The notes beneath the pieces are model-generated. The model ran no database searches. It had not been told where the DNA came from and saw nothing but the letters and a program-made list of their open reading frames with translations. The position numbers were made by a program, and so were the translations under genes. From JAHBXL01 sp964409775 (GTDB taxonomy: Bacteria > Planctomycetota > Phycisphaerae > Phycisphaerales > UBA1924), in the NCBI GenBank assembly GCA_964409775.1, contig CAYPEI010000018.1, positions 1-64,000 on the forward strand: 64,000 nucleotides of DNA. The letters are read 5' to 3'. Below, piece by piece: positions 1-8,244 of the stretch (the stretch's first letter is position 1; each line of letters begins with the position of its first letter).

Positions 1-300
1 GCCCCCCGCCCCCCCGCCCCCGCCGGGGGCACCGTTCCGCCTGGGCGTAACTCCCCCCTGCTTTCGCGCGGCCGACACCCGCTTGGCGTGTTTCAGCGCA
101 CGCCGATGGGCCGCGCGGCCGCGGCGGAGGTGAACGGCGTGCAGTTTACCAGAAGACGGAGCAGTTTGCCAGGTATTTGTTTGGATTGCTCAGGTAGGGG
201 TGCGGGATGATCGGCGAGGGGTGCGGGAGTGTGCGCTGGTGTGCGCCCCCCACCCACCACCACCACTCCTACTACCACCCCGCGCTCCCGCCGCGATGCA

Positions 301-328
301 GCACGGAGATCGAAGCGGTGTCGGTGGT
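301..328 (+). repeat. Dispersed 28-bp motif, copy A
   Basis: Starts GCACGGAGATCGAAGCGG and ends in a TCGGTGGTG tract. It resembles the copies at 387-415 and 3381-3409, with scattered mismatches. The three copies flank the DUF6288-like gene on both sides. Confidence 0.45.
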
Positions 329-386
329 GAGGATCGGATCTTGGCGTTGAATCGCGGCGCAGCGCGCGGCGCGGTTCGGAGGTTCA

Positions 387-415
387 GCACCGAGATCGAC
401 GCGACCTCGGTGGCA
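387..415 (+). repeat. Dispersed 28-bp motif, copy B
   Basis: Starts GCACCGAGATCGACGCG. It shares its first ten bases exactly with copy C at 3381 and, like copy C, is followed within about 25 bases by TTGGTGCCA. The similarity therefore extends beyond the 28-bp core. Confidence 0.45.
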
Positions 416-677
416 TGAGTTGGAGGTTGGTGCCAACCGGCCCAACCACAACAGTCAAAGCGACCGGTTCGCAAGACGGCGAAGCGTGGGCGAGGGGCAT
501 GACGCCAATGCGCGCGGACCACGCCCAGCGCGGCGCGGCGGAGCGGAGGGGTGCGACTCCTTCGAGCATGCCCGCGCGGAGGCGCGAGGCATCATCAGTC
601 CGGCACTCCGGCGGTACACTCGCGACATTGATCATGTGACCGTCGGGGGCGGAGCGTCGAGCGGGAACTTCCGGCCA

Positions 678-3161
678 ATGTGTCGCCGAGGAAGGGATGT
701 GCCTGTGGAAGTCAGAACTCGGGCCTGGTTTGTCATCATCGCCGCGGCCTTGCTGCCGGGCCTGGCGGCCATGGTGGCCGCCGCGCCGCCGGATCTCACG
801 CAGGGCGGCAAGCCGGACACCAAGCATCGCCTGACGCTGGGAGCCACCGGCGCCCGGGGATGGATCTGGAGCAGTTCCCTCGCGGGAGGCAGCGAGAACA
901 CGGATGCGCGGCAAATCCTCGTCACCGACGTGGCCCAGGGTTCGCCGGCCGATGGCGTGCTGCTCGCCGGTGACGTGATCACGGGGATCGACGGCCGGGC
1001 GTTTTCCGGCGATGCCCGTCGCGTGTTTGCGCAGGCGCTCACGGAAGCCGAGAAAGAGCGCAACGGCGGCGTGCTCAACCTGGTCCGCTGGCGGGCGGGC
1101 GAGACGGAAAACATCCAGTTGCGGTTGCAGGTGCTGGGGACCTATGCGCCCACTGCGCCGTTCGGCTGCGCCAAGTCCGCACGGATCTTTGAGCAGGGGT
1201 GCGCGGCGATTGCGAAGCGCGGCTTCAAGGACAAGCGGGGCAACGTGCAGGTCAGCATCGACAACGACCTGAACGCTCTGGCCCTGCTGGCGCTGGTGGG
1301 CTCGGGGCGCGAGGAGTATCGCGCGCTGGTGGCCGAGTACGCCCACAAAGTCGCCGCAACCCAGCCGGAGCCGGGGTTTCCTGAGTCATGGGAGTACGCC
1401 TTCAACACGCTGTTTCTGGCGGAGTATGCCCTGTCGACACAGGACGCGGCGGTGATGGATGGCCTGCGGCGCGCAGCGCTGGCCATCGCCCGCGGCGCAA
1501 GCGGCGTGGGCACATGGGGCCACCGCTTCGCCCAGCCGAACGGGAACCTGTACGGCTACGGCTGCATGAATCAACCGGGCATCCCGCTGACGCTGGACAT
1601 GGTTCTCGCGCGCGAGGCCGGGGTGAGAGATCCGGGACTGGACAGCACGATCGCCAAGGCCAGCGCCTTCCTGCGCCAGTGGGTCAACAAGGGAGCGATT
1701 CCGTACGGCGATCATGAGCCGTGGCCGTGGCATGATGACAACGGGAAGTGCTCCGGCGCGGCGGTGCTGTTCGACCTGCTCGGTGACCGCGAGGCCGCCT
1801 CGTTCTACTCGCGCATGGGCGCCGCGGCGTATGCGGAGCGGGAGAGCGGGCATACGGGCAACTTCTTCAATATCTTCTGGGCGCTTCCCGGCGTGTCGCG
1901 CTGCGGAGATGCCGCGACGGCCGCGTACTTCCGCGAGACTTCGTGGTACTACGACATGGCGCGCGGCTGGGATGGACGCGTGGAGTACGTCGGCTTCCCG
2001 GGGGGCGACTCGTACGACGGATGGGACTGCACGGGCGCGTACCTGCTGGGCTATGCGCTGCCGCTCAAGAGCCTGTACCTCACGGGCCGCCGGGCGGGCG
2101 CAGCGCCGGCGCTCTCTCCCACGGAAACGGCTGAGGCGATTGCCGCCGGGCGCGACTTCACGTTTGAGACCGCGGAGCGCGGGGAGTGGTATTGCCAGCG
2201 GACAGTGGAAGAGTTGATGAGAGGGCTGTCGAGTTGGTCTCCGGCGGTTCGCCTTCGCTCGTCGCTGGCGCTGAGCCGGCGCGAGGGCGACTTCGTGCCG
2301 CGACTTCTTGAACTGCTCAACGGCAACGATCGCGACGGCCGCTACGGCGCGTGTGAGGCTCTGGCGAATCTGGGACCCAAGGCGGACCTCGCTGCGCCGC
2401 GGGTGCGCGCGTTGCTGAACGACAAGGACCCGTGGCTGAGCATGCTGGCCGTGCGCACGTTGGCCCACATGGGGCCGGAGGTTCGCGCGGCCGCTGTGCC
2501 CGACCTGCTCCACGCGGCGTTGATCAAGGACCCCGAGGACCGTCGCCAGCGCGTCGTGGGCGAAGTGGCGAAGGCCCTGTTCGCGCTCATGCCCGGCACA
2601 CACGGGCCGACGCCGATTCTGTCGAGGTCCCTGGATGGCGTCGATCGGCCGCTGCTGCACGCGGCCCTCAGGAAGGTGCTCGCCAACGAGGATGCACTGA
2701 TTCGCGGGCTGGCCGCGGGGATTTATCCGATGCTCTCGGCGGAGGATGTCAAGGCAGTTCTGCCCGAGATCGTGGAGGCGACTCGCAAGAATGCCCCGAG
2801 CGGCGAGATGTTCCGCTATGGCATTCGCTGGGCGGGATTGGAACTGCTGGCGCGGTTCCGAATTCGCGAGGGGATGGGGCTGTGCGTGGACATGATGAAC
2901 GAGTTTGAATGGGGCCGCGACCAGAACCAATGCGTCAAGCCCCTGAAGAAGTATGGCGGCGCGGCGAGAGAGGTGATTCCACGGCTGCGGGAGACCGCCG
3001 CGGCATTGCGCGCGGAACATGAGGCGGGGCGTCTGGATGTCAACAGCAGGGATCGGGACATCTCGGCCATTGAAGGGTTGATCAAGGGCATCGAGGCCGA
3101 CGAGCACGCGGCGGCCGTGCAGAGCATCGAGGAGTTTCTTGGGAAGACGGGACGACCGTGA
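678..3161 (+). CDS. Secreted DUF6288-like protein with PDZ and HEAT repeats
   Basis: About 827 residues. An N-terminal signal peptide (hydrophobic stretch VIIAAALLPGLAAMVAAA) indicates export. A PDZ-like domain follows (ILVTDVAQGSPADGVLLAGD, then an ITGIDGR segment). The middle is an alpha-helical region rich in Trp and Gly, like the alpha/alpha-toroid part of DUF6288 proteins of planctomycetes and verrucomicrobia. The C-terminal third has HEAT-type repeats (ACEALANLGPKA, AVRTLAHMGPEV). ATG 678 is chosen; GTG 705 has the better-spaced GAGGAAGG and keeps the whole signal peptide, so it is a real alternative. The open frame extends upstream to a TTG at 420, but that part looks non-coding. Substrate and role are unknown. 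Family assignment is from recall of its architecture. Confidence 0.75.
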   Translation: MCRRGRDVPVEVRTRAWFVIIAAALLPGLAAMVAAAPPDLTQGGKPDTKHRLTLGATGARGWIWSSSLAGGSENTDARQILVTDVAQGSPADGVLLAGDVITGIDGRAFSGDARRVFAQALTEAEKERNGGVLNLVRWRAGETENIQLRLQVLGTYAPTAPFGCAKSARIFEQGCAAIAKRGFKDKRGNVQVSIDNDLNALALLALVGSGREEYRALVAEYAHKVAATQPEPGFPESWEYAFNTLFLAEYALSTQDAAVMDGLRRAALAIARGASGVGTWGHRFAQPNGNLYGYGCMNQPGIPLTLDMVLAREAGVRDPGLDSTIAKASAFLRQWVNKGAIPYGDHEPWPWHDDNGKCSGAAVLFDLLGDREAASFYSRMGAAAYAERESGHTGNFFNIFWALPGVSRCGDAATAAYFRETSWYYDMARGWDGRVEYVGFPGGDSYDGWDCTGAYLLGYALPLKSLYLTGRRAGAAPALSPTETAEAIAAGRDFTFETAERGEWYCQRTVEELMRGLSSWSPAVRLRSSLALSRREGDFVPRLLELLNGNDRDGRYGACEALANLGPKADLAAPRVRALLNDKDPWLSMLAVRTLAHMGPEVRAAAVPDLLHAALIKDPEDRRQRVVGEVAKALFALMPGTHGPTPILSRSLDGVDRPLLHAALRKVLANEDALIRGLAAGIYPMLSAEDVKAVLPEIVEATRKNAPSGEMFRYGIRWAGLELLARFRIREGMGLCVDMMNEFEWGRDQNQCVKPLKKYGGAAREVIPRLRETAAALRAEHEAGRLDVNSRDRDISAIEGLIKGIEADEHAAAVQSIEEFLGKTGRP

Positions 3162-3201
3162 GCGGAGTGGTGGCTTTCGCCGGCAGGAGATCGCCGGGGC
3201 G

Positions 3202-3368
3202 GTGAGGGGATGCGGCTGTTGGTGGTGCGCCGCACCCTGGTCGAGATTGGGAATGTGGCCGCGAAGAGTGAGGGGATGCGGCGGTTGGTGGTGCGCCGCA
3301 CCCTGGTCGAGATTGGGAATGTGGCCGCGAAGGGTGAGGGGATGCGGCTGTTGGTGGTGGGCCGCACC
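3202..3368 (+). repeat. 66-bp tandem repeat, about 2.5 copies
   Basis: GTGAGGGGATGCGG recurs at 3202, 3268 and 3334, an exact 66-bp period. The first two units are almost identical; the third stops after about 35 bases, where the GCACCGAG-type motif takes over. The unit is a multiple of three and stays open on both strands, but no start or domain supports translation. Confidence 0.8.
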
Positions 3369-3380
3369 GGCCGCGGATCG

Positions 3381-3409
3381 GCACCGAGATTGAAGCGGTT
3401 TTGGTGGCG
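3381..3409 (+). repeat. Dispersed 28-bp motif, copy C
   Basis: Starts GCACCGAGATTGAAGCGG and is followed by GGTGTTGGTGCCA. It lies at the end of the 66-bp tandem repeat, downstream of the DUF6288-like gene, and matches copies A and B upstream of the same gene. Confidence 0.45.
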
Positions 3410-3542
3410 CGGGATGGGTGTTGGTGCCACACCGCCATGTCTCCGATCCGTCCCTCACTGGGCAGAACCCGGTACACGCGATGATCCATCCTGATCTGAA
3501 CCGGATCCTGTTCCTGTTCGCCCTCCCGCAAAAAAGCAAAGA

Positions 3543-3562
3543 ACCTCTAGTTTCCTAGAGGT
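3543..3562 (-). terminator. Intrinsic terminator of tRNA-Asp
   Basis: A perfect 8-bp stem, ACCTCTAG/CTAGAGGT, closes a GAAA tetraloop (minus strand). It is followed on the minus strand by TCTTTGCTTTTTT. It starts ten bases beyond the tRNA 3' end. CTTTT on the plus side suggests it may also stop plus-strand transcripts. Confidence 0.85.
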
Positions 3563-3571
3563 CTTTTCAAG

Positions 3572-3645
<74 letters not shown>

Positions 3646-3689
3646 AAACATGTCGCTGGCATCAGCCGCGGCGGCCGAAGCAGCCGAGA

Positions 3690-3717
3690 AATGTAGTCCA
3701 CGGTCGGCCGGTGTCAA
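3690..3717 (-). promoter_or_regulatory. Promoter of tRNA-Asp
   Basis: On the minus strand TTGACA (3712-3717) and TACATT (3690-3695) are separated by 16 bases, with the tRNA 5' end about 45 bases downstream of the -10. The consensus -35 and the stable-RNA target make this a good sigma-70-type call. Confidence 0.65.
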
Positions 3718-3780
3718 GTATCCGCGGCGGCCGGTGTTGCGCTTGGTGTTGCCGCGGCGAGCGGCGTGAAGGCCCTGGCA

Positions 3781-3996
3781 TCACTTCAGGTCGATTCGGT
3801 ACGACTTGGCGGCCTCGTCGTAGGGATGGATGCTGAAGGGCTGTCCACCCGGGGCGATCTCGCGTGCCTGGAGGAAGACCCAGATGCACGCCGCGAGGAG
3901 CGCGAGCACCGACGCGAAGAGCAGGCCGGTGTAGACGTTCATCGATGCGCCGCGATGGATCTGTCCCCCCGGCATCTGCATTCCGAACTGGCTCAT
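3781..3996 (-). CDS. Small single-span membrane protein
   Basis: A 71-residue protein with one transmembrane helix (about residues 22-42, YTGLLFASVLALLAACIWVF) and a short C-terminal soluble tail ending SYRIDLK. It lies 85 bases downstream of the coiled-coil protein gene on the same strand and may be co-transcribed with it. No family recognised and no strong ribosome site seen. Codon use matches its neighbours and the frame is in the low-shadow position, so I regard it as real. Confidence 0.6.
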   Translation of the reverse strand: MSQFGMQMPGGQIHRGASMNVYTGLLFASVLALLAACIWVFLQAREIAPGGQPFSIHPYDEAAKSYRIDLK

Positions 3997-4081
3997 GGTC
4001 TGGTCTTTCGATCCGGCGTCGTGCCGGTGAGGGTCGTGTCGGGCGTGGTCAGGAAGGCCTGGCTGGGAGGCGCGCGAAGCG

Positions 4082-4939
4082 TTACCAGGTCAGGCGGCTG
4101 AGGACGGTGTCGCCGGACTGGACGGACATGGGCTTGCCGTAGAGGTTGAGTTTGCCGACGGCCTGACCGGGCTCGACGGCGGTGATGACGACAGAGCCGA
4201 CGAAGACGTCACCGCCGCGGATGATGTGGAGGAGCGCGTTGGGCTTGAGGCCGCGGTTGGCGCCTTCGGAGATGACGACGAGGTCGTCGCCTGAGGGGCT
4301 CTTCATGACTTCGAGGACGCGTGCGCGGATGAGCGGTCCGGCGAGTTCGCGGGGCTCATCGGCGACGGAGCCCGTGCCGCCGCGGCCGGCGTTCTGGACG
4401 GCGAGTTTGGCCTCTTCGAGTTGCTCCTTGAGAGCGCGGGAGTTCTGCTCGAGGACTTCGCGAGCGGACTCGAGGTCGTTGATGCGATCGACGAGATCGA
4501 TCTCGCGCTTGCTGGAGGCGAGCATCTCGTTGCGGAGGGCGGTGACCTCCTGGTGGTAGTTGGTGATGACGGCGGCCTGTGTCTGGGTGGTGGCGCCGAG
4601 TTGTGCGATCTGGTTTCGGATGGAGGCGACCTCGGCGGTGGCGCGTTCGAGGTCGGCGATGAGCGTGGTGCGCTGGCTCTGGAGGTCGCTGACCTCCTTG
4701 GCGCGGGCGGCGAGTTCGGACTGGAGGGAGCGGAAGCGCTCCTCGGCGGAGACGCGCTCCTGCGCGAACTGGGCGACCTCGTTCTTGGCGGCGGACTCGG
4801 CGGCGATCTTCGCGGCCCGCTCGCTCATGAGGCTGCTCTTGATGGCTCCCGCGTTGGCGGCGTAGGCCATGGTGAGGGCCGCGAGGACGAGGCTGAGGAT
4901 GGCACAGAACACGACCAGAATCTTGGTGACAGCGTGCAC
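4082..4939 (-). CDS. Membrane-anchored coiled-coil protein with beta-rich C-terminal domain
   Basis: 285 residues. An N-terminal membrane helix (ILVVFCAILSLVLAALTMAY) is followed by a long coiled coil (about residues 35-185, rich in E, A, Q, L heptads). The C-terminal domain (about 200-285) is beta-rich with many glycines (VVISEGANRGLKPN, GSVVITAVEPGQAVG), resembling in layout MreC-like or other periplasmic barrel domains. The start is GTG, with AGGAG five bases upstream. A TTGACA/TATCAA promoter lies about 175 bases upstream. Function unknown; a cell-envelope scaffold role is only a guess. Confidence 0.7.
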   Translation of the reverse strand: MHAVTKILVVFCAILSLVLAALTMAYAANAGAIKSSLMSERAAKIAAESAAKNEVAQFAQERVSAEERFRSLQSELAARAKEVSDLQSQRTTLIADLERATAEVASIRNQIAQLGATTQTQAAVITNYHQEVTALRNEMLASSKREIDLVDRINDLESAREVLEQNSRALKEQLEEAKLAVQNAGRGGTGSVADEPRELAGPLIRARVLEVMKSPSGDDLVVISEGANRGLKPNALLHIIRGGDVFVGSVVITAVEPGQAVGKLNLYGKPMSVQSGDTVLSRLTW

Positions 4940-5113
4940 AGGAGTCTCCTGACAAGTGCCTCCGCCCGGTCCATGGGCGGGGCTGTTGGCTCTCTGAATG
5001 ACCGGACGCGCTCGGACGCTCTATCCGCTTATGCCGCCGGAAGGTTCGACTCGGGAGCAAAAGTCCTCACAGAGGACGATACCCGGGCAGGCACCAGCCT
5101 GATCGGGGCGTGT

Positions 5114-5142
5114 TTGATACCCCAATCGGGCGCATCTGTCAA
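5114..5142 (-). promoter_or_regulatory. Predicted promoter of the coiled-coil protein gene
   Basis: Minus strand TTGACA (5137-5142), 17-base spacer, TATCAA (5114-5119). It would give a leader of roughly 165 nt before the GTG at 4939. The -35 overlaps the hairpin that follows the upstream HEAT gene. Confidence 0.5.
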
Positions 5143-5157
5143 CACGGCCCCGTGTTG
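5140..5157 (-). terminator. Hairpin directly after the HEAT lipoprotein gene
   Basis: CAACACG/CGTGTTG, a perfect 7-bp stem with a 4-base loop, begins at the base after the stop codon of the HEAT gene on the minus strand. No T tract follows, so it may be a weak terminator or an mRNA 3' stabiliser. Confidence 0.4.
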
Positions 5158-6330
5158 TTAGCCGTTGGGCTGGGCGATGTTGCCGGTGATTCTTGCGACT
5201 GCGGCGGCGGCGGCAACCCGAACACGTCCCGACGGATCTTCGAGCATGGGGCTGAGGCTGGCGAGATTGTCGGTCCAGCCGGTATCGCCCAGGACAACCG
5301 CGGCCTGGGCCCGGAGCACATCGTTTGGGCTGGCCTTGTACTGCTCGGCGATGAAGGCCCCCTGCCGCCGACCGAGGCGGGCAAGGGAACCGGCGGCGGC
5401 GAGGCGGATCTCGGCGGGGAGGGGCTGCTTGTCGCGGTCCCACTCGGCGGTGAGGAACATGAGGCGGTCGATGGACCCCTTGTCGCCGATCTGGCCGACG
5501 ATCTGCGCGGCGAGGGCGGTGGCCTCGAGGTCCTCGGACCGAGCGGGGAAGAGGGCGGTGCGGATGTCGATGAGGGCGTCATCATCGCCGAGTTTGACTC
5601 TGGCTTCGGCGATCTGGAGTTCCATCATGCGGACCGCCGCGGTCGCGGCCTTGGCAAGGCCCTGGCGCTGCGCCTCGCGGAGGGGCCCGATGGCGGACTT
5701 CTCACCGAGTTCGCCCAAGACGAACGCGGCTTGCGCCCGCACCTGGGGGGAGGGATCGCGCAGCATTTCGGCGAGGGGCGTGGGGTCGATGGGCTGATCG
5801 CAGCGCATCAGGGCATAGATGGCGTTGGCGCGGACCTGCGGGAGCGGGTCGCTGAGCAAGGGTCGAACCTGGCCGGCAAGGTCGGCGAGGCGAGCCTTGC
5901 CGACGGCCATCGCGGCGATTGCGCGGACGCCGGGGTTTGGATCGGCGAGGCCCGCCGCGGCGGCGGGCTTGAGGCGGGCGGGCATGGGGATGAGGGCTTC
6001 GAGCGCGTTGGCGCGTTCTTCGGGCGACTGGCTGCGGGTTCCGGCGAGCAGGATGGTCATGGCCCGCTCGCGGAGTTGGGCGGCGGCGACGGGATCGGTC
6101 GCGGCGGGCACCGCGACGGGCGTCTGAGCGGGCACGCGGATGGGCTGCTCCTGGACGATCAGGTCAGACTCGCGGGTGTCGCGGGTGTCGCGGGTCTCGA
6201 CGCGGTCCGCATCCTTGTTCATGGTTCGTCGCGCCAGCGGGGCCTGGTATGGGCCTGAGCAACCGGCGGCGAGCATGAGTGCCGCGGCTCCGAATCCCAG
6301 ACCGGTCCGTATCCGTCCATCCGTGATCAT
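5158..6330 (-). CDS. HEAT-repeat lipoprotein
   Basis: 390 residues. The signal peptide ends in a lipobox, LAAGC, with Cys24 as lipidation site. The mature protein is built of HEAT-type helical pairs (ALIPMPARLKPAAAAGLADP, NAIYALMRCDQP, AAFVLGELGEKSAIGPL, AAVVLGDTGW). Such proteins are protein-interaction scaffolds; partner unknown. ATG 6330 is preceded at six bases by a full AAGGAGG, which decides this start over an upstream in-frame codon. The gene starts 31 bases after lnt on the same strand, so the two are likely co-transcribed, which fits a lipoprotein next to the last lipoprotein-maturation enzyme. Confidence 0.8.
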   Translation of the reverse strand: MITDGRIRTGLGFGAAALMLAAGCSGPYQAPLARRTMNKDADRVETRDTRDTRESDLIVQEQPIRVPAQTPVAVPAATDPVAAAQLRERAMTILLAGTRSQSPEERANALEALIPMPARLKPAAAAGLADPNPGVRAIAAMAVGKARLADLAGQVRPLLSDPLPQVRANAIYALMRCDQPIDPTPLAEMLRDPSPQVRAQAAFVLGELGEKSAIGPLREAQRQGLAKAATAAVRMMELQIAEARVKLGDDDALIDIRTALFPARSEDLEATALAAQIVGQIGDKGSIDRLMFLTAEWDRDKQPLPAEIRLAAAGSLARLGRRQGAFIAEQYKASPNDVLRAQAAVVLGDTGWTDNLASLSPMLEDPSGRVRVAAAAAVARITGNIAQPNG

Positions 6331-6361
6331 GCTGATCCTCCTTGCACCCACGTGTATCGAC

Positions 6362-8107
6362 TCAACCCCTCACGACGCGCCAGAGCCACCAGGCGGCGGC
6401 GGCCAGCAGGATCGCCCAGGCCCAGACGTTGCCGATCCTGCCGTAGGTCGTCGGGGCGCGGTCGGGCTCGATGTGCAGCCTTACGGAGAGTACGCCGTCG
6501 GTTCCGACCGCTTCCCGGCCGTTGGGGCCGAGTTGAAGGACTCGGCCGTGGGAATCGACCGCGGCGGAAACGCCGGTGTTCACGGCCCGGACCATCGGCA
6601 CGCCCAACTCGACGCATCGCCACCGGGACGCCTGAAAGTGCTGCTCGCGGCCTCCGGAGTAGTCACCGAACCACCCGTCGTTGCTGAGGTTGAAGATGAC
6701 TGCGGCGCGGAGGTGGGTGCCGTCGTACACAAGCGAACGGCACAGAGCCGATCGGGTGCCCTCGAAGCAGATGGGAGTCGCGACGTAGATGTCCTGGCGG
6801 GTGAGGGCGCTGCCTTCGCCCGCGCGGACGGAGACCGGGAGCGTGGCCGGCAGAAAGCCGGGCTTGAGATTGAACGCCATGCCCTTGGCGCCGAGATCGA
6901 CGAGTTTCTGCTGGAGCGCGGGCCAGCGCCAGACGTAGGGGATGACCTCGCCGAAGGGGGTGAGGTCGATCTTGTCGTAGCGGATGGGGCTGACGCGGCC
7001 GGAGACGATCAGGAAGGCGCTGTTGTGCTCGGGCCCGAAGTCGAGGCGGTCTTCGCGCGGGCCTCGAAGTCCGTGAGGCGGATCGGGCATGGCGATGGAT
7101 CCGATGATCATCGGGATGCCGATCTCGGTCTGGAGTTTCAGGACATCCTGGGTGAGCAGGACGTAGGGGCTGCGCTCGCCCGCGGCGACGAGGCCCGGGT
7201 TGTTGGCGCTCCAGACCTCCTCGAACTCTTCGATGAGTTCGGGGCTGAGGGAGATGCCGGGGAACATGGTCTCGGGCCAGAGGATGACATCAGGGGGCGG
7301 GCGCGAGGCCGCGGCCTGCCGGGTGAGTTCGGCGAATCGGCGCATGTCGGCCTGTCGCTGCTGGAGGTCCCAGCGCATCTTGTTGTTCTGGGGGAGGTTG
7401 GTCTGGACGGCGGCGACGTGGAGGACGAGGGGCGCGGGCTGATCGCCGGTTTGCTTCCAACCGATCCAGCCTGTGAGGGCCCAGAGGAGCGCGACGATGA
7501 GCGCGGCCTGGCCGCCGCGGGCGCGTGAAGTGCCGGACCAGCCGGCGGCGTCGGCGGCGGCCCCTGCGAGGGAGTAGACGAGTGCGGAGACGAAGTAGGC
7601 CCCGAAGATCGCGGCGGGCGCGGCGAGCCGCGCAGAAGCGATGAGCGGATGGCCGGCGAGGAACCATGCGTAGCCGGTGAGGAGGACCTCGCCGCGGAGC
7701 ACCTCGACCGCGCCCAGCACGACGGGGGCGAGGAGGCACATGGGGATGGCGACGACGCCGGTGGCGCGTCGGCGGATGCGGGCGATGAGGTAGACGCCGA
7801 AGCCGGTGCAGAGGGAGAGATAGACGGCGAGGGCGGGATAGCCGGGCACGGTCACATCGATGAGCCATCGCTGCTCGAAGAACCACAGCGGGAGCACGCC
7901 GAGGGAGACGAAGAACGCGCCGGAGAGGGGTCGCTCCTCAGCGCGGCAGCCGGCCCAGATCAACGGGAGCGGCACGACGAAGGCGAGGAGCCAGACATCG
8001 AGCGGGGGAAAGGCGAGGCACATGAGCAGCGCGTGCGCGAGCCCGGCGGCGACGAGTTTCCACCACGCGCATCCGGCGACACGACGGCCTTCGGTTGATC
8101 CGGCCAT
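6362..8107 (-). CDS. lnt: Apolipoprotein N-acyltransferase
   Basis: 581 residues. Lnt transfers an acyl chain from phospholipid to the N-terminal Cys of lipoproteins in the inner membrane. The N-terminal half has several hydrophobic helices (ALLMCLAFPPLDVWLLAFVV and on). The C-terminal half is a nitrilase-fold domain in which the Glu-Lys-Cys triad is visible: WPET, YDKIDLTPFGE and ICFEG. The motif NLSNDGWFG is also typical. One hydrophobic segment near the C-terminus (VWAWAILLAAAAWWLWRV) is present as in the family. The length is slightly above the usual 500-550. A TAGACT box six bases before the ATG suggests leaderless transcription. Confidence 0.93.
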   Translation of the reverse strand: MAGSTEGRRVAGCAWWKLVAAGLAHALLMCLAFPPLDVWLLAFVVPLPLIWAGCRAEERPLSGAFFVSLGVLPLWFFEQRWLIDVTVPGYPALAVYLSLCTGFGVYLIARIRRRATGVVAIPMCLLAPVVLGAVEVLRGEVLLTGYAWFLAGHPLIASARLAAPAAIFGAYFVSALVYSLAGAAADAAGWSGTSRARGGQAALIVALLWALTGWIGWKQTGDQPAPLVLHVAAVQTNLPQNNKMRWDLQQRQADMRRFAELTRQAAASRPPPDVILWPETMFPGISLSPELIEEFEEVWSANNPGLVAAGERSPYVLLTQDVLKLQTEIGIPMIIGSIAMPDPPHGLRGPREDRLDFGPEHNSAFLIVSGRVSPIRYDKIDLTPFGEVIPYVWRWPALQQKLVDLGAKGMAFNLKPGFLPATLPVSVRAGEGSALTRQDIYVATPICFEGTRSALCRSLVYDGTHLRAAVIFNLSNDGWFGDYSGGREQHFQASRWRCVELGVPMVRAVNTGVSAAVDSHGRVLQLGPNGREAVGTDGVLSVRLHIEPDRAPTTYGRIGNVWAWAILLAAAAWWLWRVVRG

Positions 8108-8113
8108 GGGGGG

Positions 8114-8119
8114 AGTCTA
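8114..8119 (-). promoter_or_regulatory. -10-like box, possibly leaderless start of lnt
   Basis: Minus-strand TAGACT is separated from the lnt ATG by exactly six bases (all C). Transcription would begin at or within a base or two of the ATG. The same spacing recurs before rpe, the UDP-sugar pyrophosphorylase, rseP, the MFS transporter and the ChaN-like gene. Confidence 0.4.
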
Positions 8120-8244
8120 GATACTCGATCTCCGTAGAGAGCGGGTTGTGGTGTTTGGTTCACACGCGCTCGCGTCTACCGGGGAGCGGACACCTGCTTC
8201 AATGCGACGTTCGGAGGCCATGGAGACGGTCGCAGAGTTGACGC

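Larger units (their letters stand above)
1..677. other. Gene-poor leader with GC-rich low complexity and short repeats
   Basis: I see no convincing gene before the DUF6288-like protein. The first 30 bases are nearly pure C/G runs. A 12-mer, GCAGTTTACCAG (141-152), is followed by a one-mismatch copy (161-172), and the same 12-mer recurs at 33336-33347 over the recA -10 region. Two degenerate copies of a roughly 28-bp motif (GCACCGAGATYGAAGC...) lie at 301-328 and 387-415; a third is at 3381-3409. A TACACT hexamer near 613 could be a -10 box for the downstream gene. This is probably a promoter region plus degenerate repeats. Confidence 0.5.
3162..3542. other. Repeat-bearing spacer, no gene seen
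   Basis: The spacer between the DUF6288-like gene and the tRNA terminator contains the 66-bp tandem repeat and the third 28-bp motif. Several long reading frames cross it in both directions, but they are low-complexity products of the repeat (HPSRPHSQSR-type peptides) without a start site or homologue that I recognise. Confidence 0.5.

Noticed and set aside
1386..3539. 717-codon reverse-strand open frame over the DUF6288-like gene
   Set aside because: It is an antisense shadow of a high-GC gene; the product is Arg/His/Pro-rich with no domain, and it runs into the tandem repeat.
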